Shown here: one piece after another, positions 1 to 5,031 of the stretch
Layout of the letters: every line of letters begins with the position of its first letter
Position numbering within the stretch: position 1 is the first letter of the stretch
DNA from: Caldifarciminota bacterium
GTDB taxonomy: Bacteria > Hydrothermota > Tepidihabitantia > Tepidihabitantales > Tepidihabitantaceae
Reading direction: 5' to 3'
DNA: 5,384 bases
Assembly (NCBI GenBank): GCA_016935775.1
Contig: JAFGQF010000228.1
Location: forward strand, 1-5,384
Position numbers and translations under genes: made by a program
Notes under the pieces: model-generated
The model's input: only the letters and a program-made list of their open reading frames with translations
What the model was told of the DNA's origin: nothing
Database searches by the model: none

Positions 1-110
1 CCGAGTGACTCGATGTACTCGCCGTCGCGGGGACGGCGAACATCCATGACGACAATGCGATAGGTCGGCCGATGCCGCATTCCCATTCGCTTCATTCGTA
101 TCTTGACCAA
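1..110 (-). CDS. rpsP: 30S ribosomal protein S16, N-terminal part (cut by left edge)
   Basis: This is the start of ribosomal protein S16, a small-subunit protein that binds 16S rRNA and is needed for 30S assembly. Reading the minus strand from 110 gives 36 complete codons. They begin (M)VKIRMKRMGMRHRPTYR and continue through IVVMD, RRPRDG and YIESLG. This matches the conserved S16 opening (VKIRLKRMG, PxYRIVV, D-x-R-x-PRDG, IExLG) without a gap. The start codon is TTG at 110-108. It is chosen because the family begins exactly there and an AAAGGAG Shine-Dalgarno lies 7 nt upstream at 124-118. S16 is usually 80-90 residues, so less than half is present. In most bacteria rpsP leads an operon with rimM, trmD and rplS; those genes would lie beyond the edge. 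The identification rests on motif recognition and is close to certain. The exact start is very likely. Confidence 0.95.
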   Translation of the reverse strand, partial: MVKIRMKRMGMRHRPTYRIVVMDVRRPRDGEYIESL

Positions 111-117
111 AACGTTA

Positions 118-124
118 CTCCTTT
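118..124 (-). promoter_or_regulatory. Shine-Dalgarno of rpsP
   Basis: The minus strand reads AAAGGAG here, followed by 7 nt and then TTG at 110-108. This near-perfect ribosome binding site supports the non-ATG start of rpsP. The internal ATG codons (residues 6, 9 and 11 of the protein) would remove conserved S16 residues. Confidence 0.85.
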
Positions 125-138
125 GAATCGAGACTGTA

Positions 139-166
139 ACGATAGCGATACAGACGGGGTTGTCAA
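139..166 (-). promoter_or_regulatory. Predicted sigma-70-type promoter of rpsP
   Basis: On the minus strand a perfect -35 box TTGACA (166-161) is followed by a 16-nt spacer and a -10 box TATCGT (144-139, four of six consensus bases). Transcription would start near 132, leaving an untranslated leader of about 22 nt that contains the AAAGGAG site. The stretch 81-167 is visibly less GC-rich than the rest of the window, as expected for a strong ribosomal-protein promoter. The spacing matches the two promoters predicted at 3542-3609. Confidence 0.7.
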
Positions 167-167
167 T

Positions 168-198
168 AGCAGCCGGCCCGGTGCCCGGGCCGGCTGCT
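168..198 (-). terminator. Perfect GC-rich hairpin after the propeller gene; terminator-like, no U tract
   Basis: AGCAGCCGGCCCGG (168-181) pairs perfectly with CCGGGCCGGCTGCT (185-198) around a TGC loop, giving a 14-bp stem. It lies 17 nt beyond the stop of the propeller gene (216-218) and stops one base before the -35 box of rpsP. Position and stability suggest it ends the rmuC-propeller transcript or protects its 3' end. On the minus strand the stem is followed by ATTGACAACC and not by a T run, so it is not a canonical intrinsic terminator. Confidence 0.6.
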
Positions 199-215
199 GT
201 CGTCCCGCCGCCCGT

Positions 216-2420
216 TCAGGGGCTGAGCACGACCCTGAACACCTGTCGGTGCCCGGTTTCAACCGTCAGCAGGTAGACGCCCGGTGACAAACCGGCCGGG
301 CGCGTCCAGGCAAGACCGTCCCGGGTCCGGTGGAACGGCAGCGGCCCGGCCGCGTGCCGGCCATCCGGGGTGTAGAGATGAAGGGCCGTGCGGTCGCCCG
401 GCGCGAAGCTGCCGCAGACCACGGCACCGGCCCTGACAAGCGTCGGGCGCAGGCCGGCAGTCGGCGTCCGGCTTGCCGGGGTTTCCGCGACCCCGACCAC
501 GCCGCGGGCCAGGATGCCTGCTCCGGAGGCGCAGCAGTAGACCGCCGCGGGCAGGTCCGGGTGCCGGTGGAGTTCCAAGATTGCCCGGCTCGGCAGGCCG
601 ACCGTGTCGCGGTCCCAGAAGATGCCCGCGTTGGCCGTATGGTAGAGGCCGGCGGTGTCGGTGCCGACCAGGACCGCGTCGATACTTGCGGTGTCGGGCA
701 AGACCGTCGAGCAATGGCTCAGCCCGAGGTCGTCCCAGGTTTCGCCGTGGTCGGTGGTCCGGAACGTGCCGTTTGCTGTTGCCGCGAACCAGGTCCCACG
801 GTCGACCGGGCTGAGCGCGAAGTCGCGGATGGCGTTGCCGCTGACCCCGGACGCGACGCTTGTCCACGTGCCGCCCCGGTCGGTGGTCCGGTAGAGAGCG
901 CGCGAGCCGTCCGCCTCGCCCCAGGCATAGACGGTGTCCGGGTTCGGGGAGAACAGCAGGCCCCGGCACAGCCCGGATTCGAACCCGCGTGCGAGGATGC
1001 GGGTCCAGTTCTCGCCGCCGTCGCTGGAGCGGTACACCCGGAACAGCGGCCGGCCGGCGTCCGAGTCGCGCTGGCCGCCCCAGGCGTACATCGTGTCCGG
1101 TTCGACGGGATGATAGGTGATGCCCCGGGCGACAAACCGGTCGACGACCGGGCGCGGTTCCCAGGAGTCGCCCCGGTCGGTGGTCCGCCAGAGCCTCGCG
1201 TCGAATGATGTCACGCAGTAGATGGTGTCCTGGTCGCGGGGGTTGACCGCGATGCCGTTTGTGAACCCGTCGCCGGCGAAGGCGGGCAGCCGGGACCAGT
1301 TGACGCCCCGGTCGCTCGAGCGCACCGGCCCGAACCCGTCCGGGCAGGCATACAGCGTGTCCGGCGCCTGGGGGTAGAACGACAGCCAGGGGACGGTGAG
1401 GTGTTCGAACCCGCCGGTGAGTTCAGACCAGTCGAACCCGCCGTTGCTGGAGTGGAACATCCCCACGCCGTTGCCGGCGTAGATTTCAAGCGCCTGGGAC
1501 GGGTTCACGGCCAGCCGGGTCGTGCGCGAGCCGCGGAAGTCGGTCGTCTCGGTCAGCCAGGTGTTGCCGTTGTCGCTGCTGCGGAAGACCAGGTTGTCGG
1601 AACCGGCGTAGCCGGTGTGGGGTGACGCGGCGGCAAACTCGACCGACCAGGCCGGGACAGCTTCCCGGAGCTGCCAGGAGCTCCCGGAGTTGCTCGAACG
1701 GTAGATCCCGGCATCGGTGGCGCATACCAGGATTGAAGGGTCGGTCGGGCAGGCGGCGACATCCCAGGCGCAGGTGCCGCCGAGCCCGGTGGAAACGTCG
1801 CTCCAGTCGGCCCCGCCGTTTTCGCTGCGGTAGAGCCGCGCCCGGTTGCCGAGCCGGCCGCCGATGAAGACCCGGTTGGCGCGGTAGGGGTCGGCGTGGA
1901 GCAGCACCGCGCTGGCGTTCGGCCCCGAGTCGACCGCCGCGCCGCTCCAGCTCGTGCCGCCGTCGGTGGACGCAAACACCCCGATGCCCGGCAAGTCGGC
2001 AAGCTCGGCCGCGGCCCACATCGTCGTCGGCTGGCCGGGTTTGAACGCGAGCCGGCGGCCGGCCGCGCCCGGGTCAAGCGTGCCGCGGACGAACCAGGTA
2101 AGACCGCCGTTCGCGCTCCGGTAGACGAGGCCGCGCTCGCCGATGGCGAAGACGATGTCGACCTGGTCGGGCCGCACCAGGATGTCGTTCAAGGCGTCCT
2201 GGATGGTGTCGAGCATCGTCCAGTTCAGGCCGAGGTTGGAAGTGTGGTATACTCGCGCCGGCTGGCCGGCGGCGACCAGGTAGGCTTCATCGGGATAGCC
2301 CGGGACGGTCGCCATGCCGGCCACGTCGAAGCCGGGCGGGGCGAGTTGCTGCCAGGGTTCGCTGCCGCTGCCGGGCGCGACAGCAAGGAGGAGCAGGGCA
2401 ATAACAGCGGTGGTCTTCAT
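216..2420 (-). CDS. Exported Asp-box (BNR/YCF48-type) beta-propeller protein with C-terminal sorting-like segment
   Basis: This encodes a 734-residue exported protein. Residues 1-20 form a signal peptide: MKTT, a hydrophobic core ALLLLAVA, and a small-residue end before EPW. Thirteen Asp-box motifs of the form S/T-x-D/N-x-G-x-x-W start at residues 60, 102, 151, 199, 242, 281, 324, 368, 413, 465, 512, 555 and 595, spaced 39-52 residues apart. The clearest are STDGGTSW, SSDGGENW and TTDHGETW. Such repeats form blades of beta-propellers in sortilin/Vps10, BNR, YCF48-like and GH74 proteins; thirteen could make two propellers (inference). Residues about 675-734 (LHLYTPDGR, then SPGVYLLTVETG and FRVVLSP) resemble the C-terminal Ig-like tails labelled T9SS type A sorting or FlgD-like. 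The ATG at 2420 is chosen because it starts the signal peptide and follows GGGAGG by 6 nt. The gene follows rmuC by 52 nt, without a visible promoter of its own. Ligand or enzymatic activity cannot be told; no catalytic motif was recognised. Confidence 0.88.
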   Translation of the reverse strand: MKTTAVIALLLLAVAPGSGSEPWQQLAPPGFDVAGMATVPGYPDEAYLVAAGQPARVYHTSNLGLNWTMLDTIQDALNDILVRPDQVDIVFAIGERGLVYRSANGGLTWFVRGTLDPGAAGRRLAFKPGQPTTMWAAAELADLPGIGVFASTDGGTSWSGAAVDSGPNASAVLLHADPYRANRVFIGGRLGNRARLYRSENGGADWSDVSTGLGGTCAWDVAACPTDPSILVCATDAGIYRSSNSGSSWQLREAVPAWSVEFAAASPHTGYAGSDNLVFRSSDNGNTWLTETTDFRGSRTTRLAVNPSQALEIYAGNGVGMFHSSNGGFDWSELTGGFEHLTVPWLSFYPQAPDTLYACPDGFGPVRSSDRGVNWSRLPAFAGDGFTNGIAVNPRDQDTIYCVTSFDARLWRTTDRGDSWEPRPVVDRFVARGITYHPVEPDTMYAWGGQRDSDAGRPLFRVYRSSDGGENWTRILARGFESGLCRGLLFSPNPDTVYAWGEADGSRALYRTTDRGGTWTSVASGVSGNAIRDFALSPVDRGTWFAATANGTFRTTDHGETWDDLGLSHCSTVLPDTASIDAVLVGTDTAGLYHTANAGIFWDRDTVGLPSRAILELHRHPDLPAAVYCCASGAGILARGVVGVAETPASRTPTAGLRPTLVRAGAVVCGSFAPGDRTALHLYTPDGRHAAGPLPFHRTRDGLAWTRPAGLSPGVYLLTVETGHRQVFRVVLSP

Positions 2421-2426
2421 CGTTTG

Positions 2427-2432
2427 CCTCCC
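2427..2432 (-). promoter_or_regulatory. Shine-Dalgarno fixing the start of the propeller gene
   Basis: The minus strand reads GGGAGG, then 6 nt (CAAACG), then ATG at 2420-2418. The same frame stays open upstream to 2576, inside rmuC. That extension encodes an arginine-, serine- and threonine-rich stretch that would bury the signal peptide, so this site decides the start. Confidence 0.8.
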
Positions 2433-2472
2433 GTGAGTTGGCTGGTCGGCTGCAAGGGCCGGCGGCATGATG

Positions 2473-3534
2473 TCAGTCGGCCGCCTGCGGCCGCTCGTCC
2501 GGCTCGGAGTCCAGCGCCAGCTTCTCCTGGAACCGGTCGAGCCGTTTCGCGGCGTCGTCGTACTTGTTGCGGGCATTGCCGAGGTGCCGGCCCAGGGTTT
2601 CGAACTCCTCCCGGAACCGGCCGTGCTCGTGCTGGAGCCGGCCGATGTGGCGGAGGATTTCCTCGGCCCGCTGCTCGATGCGGAACCCGCGCAGGCCGAG
2701 CACGATCGCCTGGAGATAGGCGTAGAGGGTGTTGGGCGACACCGGGATCACCTTGCGGGCGAGGGCGTAATCGCTGGCGCTGTCCTCACCCGGCGCCGCC
2801 CGGATGATGGTCTCGTAGTAGACGTTCTCGGCCGGGATGTAGAGCAGGGCGAAGTCGAATGTCCCTTCGTCGGGCAGGATGTACTTGGACGCGACCGCGT
2901 CGACGTGCTTGCGCAGCGCGGCGACGAACGCCCGGCGCAGGCGCACCCTCGCCGCGTCGTCGGTTTCGGCGGTGAGCCGCTGGAAGTCCTCGAGCGGGAA
3001 CTTGGCGTCAATCGGCGCCAGGCGGCCGCCGAGCCGGACCACCGCGTCCACCGCCTCGCCGCTGCGGAAACGGTACTGGAGTTCGTGGTGGTTGGGGACG
3101 ACCTGGCGCAGCAGGTCGCCGAGGAAGTACTCGCCGATGATACCGCGCAGCTTCGGGGTGCGCAGGATGTCCTGGAGCGATGCGATGTTCCGGCCGACGT
3201 CGTGGATTCGTTCGGTGGCCTGGGACAGCTCGCCGAGCGATTGCCGGACGTTCTCGACGGTCCTGCCGGCCGATTCGAGCCGGGTGCTGATGGCCTCGGA
3301 GTTGCGGCCCATCTGCCGGTCGAGCTCGGCCAGCCGCTGGTTGAGGGCGGTGGTGTTGTCGCCGAGCGAGCGGGCGGTCTGCTCGCGCAGGGAGTCGAGC
3401 TGTTGCTGGAGCAGCGCGAGACCGGTGGGGTCCGCGCCGCGGGGAGCGCGGCGCAGCAGGACCGCGAGCAGGATGACGACCAGCAGGAGCAGGACCCCGA
3501 GGCCCGAAAGCAGCAGGTAGCCGGCAGTATCCAT
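2473..3534 (-). CDS. rmuC: RmuC family protein, membrane-anchored, with coiled coil and nuclease-like core
   Basis: The product is a 353-residue member of the RmuC (DNA recombination limiting protein) family. In E. coli RmuC restrains inversion at short inverted repeats, and the core has been assigned to the PD-(D/E)XK nuclease-like fold. Order of parts: a single transmembrane helix at residues 6-28 (YLLLSGLGVLLLLVVILLAVLL), then R-R; a Q/E/R-rich predicted coiled coil at about 38-118; the RmuC core at about 125-290; and a charged helical tail to 353. Core marks are GIIGEYFLGDLL (131-142), AVDAVVRL (161-168), PIDAKFPL (174-181), FDFALLYIPAE (226-236) and VIPVSPNTLYAYLQ (262-275). E135, D163 and D176-x-K178 fit the family's putative active site. 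It is shorter than the roughly 475-residue E. coli protein, mainly outside the core. The ATG at 3534 is preferred over an in-frame ATG at 3546, which lies inside the predicted -10 box. The propeller gene follows 52 nt later. Confidence 0.9.
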   Translation of the reverse strand: MDTAGYLLLSGLGVLLLLVVILLAVLLRRAPRGADPTGLALLQQQLDSLREQTARSLGDNTTALNQRLAELDRQMGRNSEAISTRLESAGRTVENVRQSLGELSQATERIHDVGRNIASLQDILRTPKLRGIIGEYFLGDLLRQVVPNHHELQYRFRSGEAVDAVVRLGGRLAPIDAKFPLEDFQRLTAETDDAARVRLRRAFVAALRKHVDAVASKYILPDEGTFDFALLYIPAENVYYETIIRAAPGEDSASDYALARKVIPVSPNTLYAYLQAIVLGLRGFRIEQRAEEILRHIGRLQHEHGRFREEFETLGRHLGNARNKYDDAAKRLDRFQEKLALDSEPDERPQAAD

Positions 3535-3541
3535 CCGCCAT

Positions 3542-3569
3542 AGCATAGGACCGGCAGTCGCCCGGTCAA
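3542..3569 (-). promoter_or_regulatory. Predicted promoter of rmuC (leaderless)
   Basis: On the minus strand TTGACC (3569-3564), a 16-nt spacer and TATGCT (3547-3542, four of six consensus) form a sigma-70-type promoter. Starting about 7 nt after the -10 box puts the first transcribed base at about 3535-3534, which is the rmuC ATG itself. No Shine-Dalgarno at a normal distance precedes that ATG; GGCGG touches it directly. The mRNA is therefore predicted to be leaderless. It would carry rmuC and then the propeller gene. Confidence 0.6.
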
Positions 3570-3575
3570 GACCGG
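3562..3575. repeat. Short inverted repeat overlapping the rmuC -35 box
   Basis: CCGGTC-AA-GACCGG is a perfect 6-bp inverted repeat with a 2-nt centre. It covers the whole predicted -35 box of rmuC (3564-3569) and sits between the two divergent promoters, where an operator could act. In DNA this rich in G and C, a repeat of this length can arise by chance, so regulatory meaning is only a possibility. Confidence 0.35.
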
Positions 3576-3581
3576 CCGGCG

Positions 3582-3609
3582 TTGACAGCCGCGGCCGCGA
3601 GGTTAGGCT
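3582..3609 (+). promoter_or_regulatory. Predicted promoter of the PKD lipoprotein operon
   Basis: A perfect -35 box TTGACA (3582-3587), a 16-nt spacer and a weak -10 box TAGGCT (3604-3609, TAnnnT kept) lie upstream of the lipoprotein gene. Transcription would start near 3616, giving a leader of about 26 nt that includes AAGGA at 3634-3638 just before the ATG at 3642. The -35 box is only 12 bp from the -35 box of the divergent rmuC promoter, so the two units may be co-regulated or compete. Confidence 0.5.
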
Positions 3610-3641
3610 GTGATGCCGGTCCGCGCGGCCGCAAGGAACCT

Positions 3642-5030
3642 ATGAGACTCACAACCCTGATCACCCTGTTGCTGTTTGTCGCGTGTGTCGCGCCGGTGCC
3701 GCCCGGCGAGCCGGTCCTGGGCGGGGACAGCGCCGCCCAGCCGACCGAGACGCTCCGGCTCCGGGCGGTTGCCCGCGACCGTAACCGGGGCAACCTGTCC
3801 TACTGGTTCGAATGGGGTGATTCAAGCCCGGAGAACTGGAGCGCCGAACTGCCGGCCGGGGATACGTTTCACCGCAACCACTGCTACCGGCTGCCGGGTG
3901 ACTACCCGGTCCGGGTGCGGGCGCGGGACGAGGACGGCCTGGAGTCCGACTGGTCGGTGCCTTTCCGCGTGCGGGTCGGTTTCCTCGGCCCGATCCGAAC
4001 CGGTCCGCCCGCCGGGCCCGGCCGCCTGAGGGTGGACTCGCTCGCCCGTTTCGAGGTCGTGACCGGGCACGTCCGGGGCGAGAGCGTGGCGGTCAGGTTC
4101 GACTGGGGCGATACCCTGGGTGAATGGTCAAGCTGGTTCGAATCCGGGCAGACCGTGGCGGACAGCCACGGCTGGACCGAGCCGGGCAGCTACGCGGTTC
4201 GATGCCGGGTGCGGGACCAGGCCGGCCTGCTGAGTCCCTGGTCCGAGCCGGCCGCTGTCGAAGTCGAACCGTGGCCGCTGGAGCCGCCCCGGGACCTCGG
4301 GCTTCGCTCGTCTCTCGGGCTGTTTGTCCGGCTGAGCTGGGACACCGGGCACAACCAGGACCCGGTGCGATACGTCGCCTGGTTCCGGCCGGTCGGAACC
4401 GAGCAGTTCCTGCTGGTGGATACCGTGGCAGGGAGCAGCATCCGGCACGACCCGCTGGGCGAGACCGGCGACTACACGGTGACGGCGGTGCTGGACACGC
4501 TCGTCCAGCCCGGTGCGGACACGCTCTCCACGGTCCCGGTGTTCCTGGACAGCACGCTGTTGGCCGAGCTGAACGTCGGCCCCTCGGCGCTGGGCTGGGA
4601 CCGGTCGACCGGTGCGGCAGAGGTGCTGTCGATGTCCGACAGCGCCAGCGCGGCGCGGGCCGACTGCTACTTCACCGACCGCGGACCCGGCCACAACGGC
4701 CCCGGTTTCTACCTCGCCAGCCCGCACCTAGGTCCGACCGACCCGGGCGGCGGCGTGCCGGCGGCCGACTGGCACCGCTCGTGGATGCTGTTGCTCTGGG
4801 GCACCGGGCAGGAACCCCTGCCCGAGTTCGACTCGCTCGCCTACGAGCCGATGGTTGACGTCAGCCTGCTGGAACACCACCTCGCGCTCTACACCGAGGA
4901 CGGGTACTACGTCCTGGTTCGAACCCTGGAACCCGACCCCGAGCACGGGAACCTGCCACTGCAGGCCTGGTTCCAGCCGGTGCGCGGTCTCAGGCTGCTC
5001 AGGCACCTTGACCCGGACTCGGGAGACTGA
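3642..5030 (+). CDS. Lipoprotein with two PKD-like domains, a fibronectin-III-like stretch and an unassigned C-terminal domain
   Basis: The product is a 462-residue predicted lipoprotein. The signal peptide MRLTTLITLLLFVA ends in a lipobox-like FVAC, with Cys15 as the expected lipidated residue; F at -3 is slightly unusual. Two PKD-like Ig-fold domains follow. The first (about 24-112) carries FEWGD at 56-60 and YRLPGDYPVRVRARDEDGLESDWS at 82-105 (shown here as YRLPGDYPV and DGLESDWS). The second (about 117-208) carries FDWGD at 153-157 and PGSYAVRCRVRDQAGL at 181-196. Residues about 213-302 (PPRDLGL, LSWDTG, YVAWFRP, GDYTVTAV) look like a fibronectin type III domain. Residues about 305-462 match nothing I recognise; marks are ADCYFTDRGPGHNGPGFYLASPHLG (from about 340), WHRSWMLLLWGTG (387-399) and ALYTEDGYYVLVRTL. 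PKD domains usually mediate adhesion or spacing at the cell surface, not catalysis. The ATG at 3642 is chosen for its signal peptide and AAGGA upstream. A second PKD lipoprotein follows after one base. Confidence 0.85.
   Translation: MRLTTLITLLLFVACVAPVPPGEPVLGGDSAAQPTETLRLRAVARDRNRGNLSYWFEWGDSSPENWSAELPAGDTFHRNHCYRLPGDYPVRVRARDEDGLESDWSVPFRVRVGFLGPIRTGPPAGPGRLRVDSLARFEVVTGHVRGESVAVRFDWGDTLGEWSSWFESGQTVADSHGWTEPGSYAVRCRVRDQAGLLSPWSEPAAVEVEPWPLEPPRDLGLRSSLGLFVRLSWDTGHNQDPVRYVAWFRPVGTEQFLLVDTVAGSSIRHDPLGETGDYTVTAVLDTLVQPGADTLSTVPVFLDSTLLAELNVGPSALGWDRSTGAAEVLSMSDSASAARADCYFTDRGPGHNGPGFYLASPHLGPTDPGGGVPAADWHRSWMLLLWGTGQEPLPEFDSLAYEPMVDVSLLEHHLALYTEDGYYVLVRTLEPDPEHGNLPLQAWFQPVRGLRLLRHLDPDSGD
5021..5025 (+). 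promoter_or_regulatory. Shine-Dalgarno of the second PKD lipoprotein, inside the previous gene
   Basis: GGGAG is followed by 6 nt (ACTGAG) and ATG at 5032. It lies within the last codons of the upstream gene, whose TGA (5028-5030) is one base from the new ATG. This arrangement favours translational coupling of the two lipoproteins. Confidence 0.75.
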
Positions 5031-5031
5031 G

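Noticed and set aside
72..287. Plus-strand open frame of 71 codons near the left edge
   Set aside because: It runs across rpsP, its promoter, the hairpin and the end of the propeller gene in the opposite sense, with no protein signature.
330..1208. Plus-strand open frame of 292 codons inside the propeller gene
   Set aside because: It is a complement shadow of the Asp-box gene with repetitive A/G/R/P-rich translation, no signal and no family motif.
2421..2576. N-terminal extension of the propeller gene to an ATG at 2576
   Set aside because: It would overlap the end of rmuC and place an R/S/T-rich stretch before a clear signal peptide. The GGGAGG site directly before the ATG at 2420 explains the start.
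1896..2807. Plus-strand open frame of 303 codons spanning the propeller/rmuC junction
   Set aside because: It crosses two well-supported minus-strand genes and has low-complexity, arginine-rich translation towards its end.
2467..3543. Plus-strand open frame of 358 codons covering almost all of rmuC
   Set aside because: It is antisense to a clear RmuC protein. Its translation has no recognisable motif and is rich in E, V, A, G and R, as expected from the complement of GC-rich coding DNA. It would also contradict the strong minus-strand evidence.
3582..3641. Start of the first PKD lipoprotein at the ATG at 3582 (20 residues longer)
   Set aside because: The extra residues are charged and would mask the lipoprotein signal. 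The ATG also overlaps no ribosome binding site and falls on the predicted -35 box.
4124..4858. Plus-strand open frame of 244 codons in another frame of the PKD lipoprotein gene
   Set aside because: It lies wholly inside the lipoprotein frame that carries the PKD motifs, and has an arginine/glycine-rich shadow composition.
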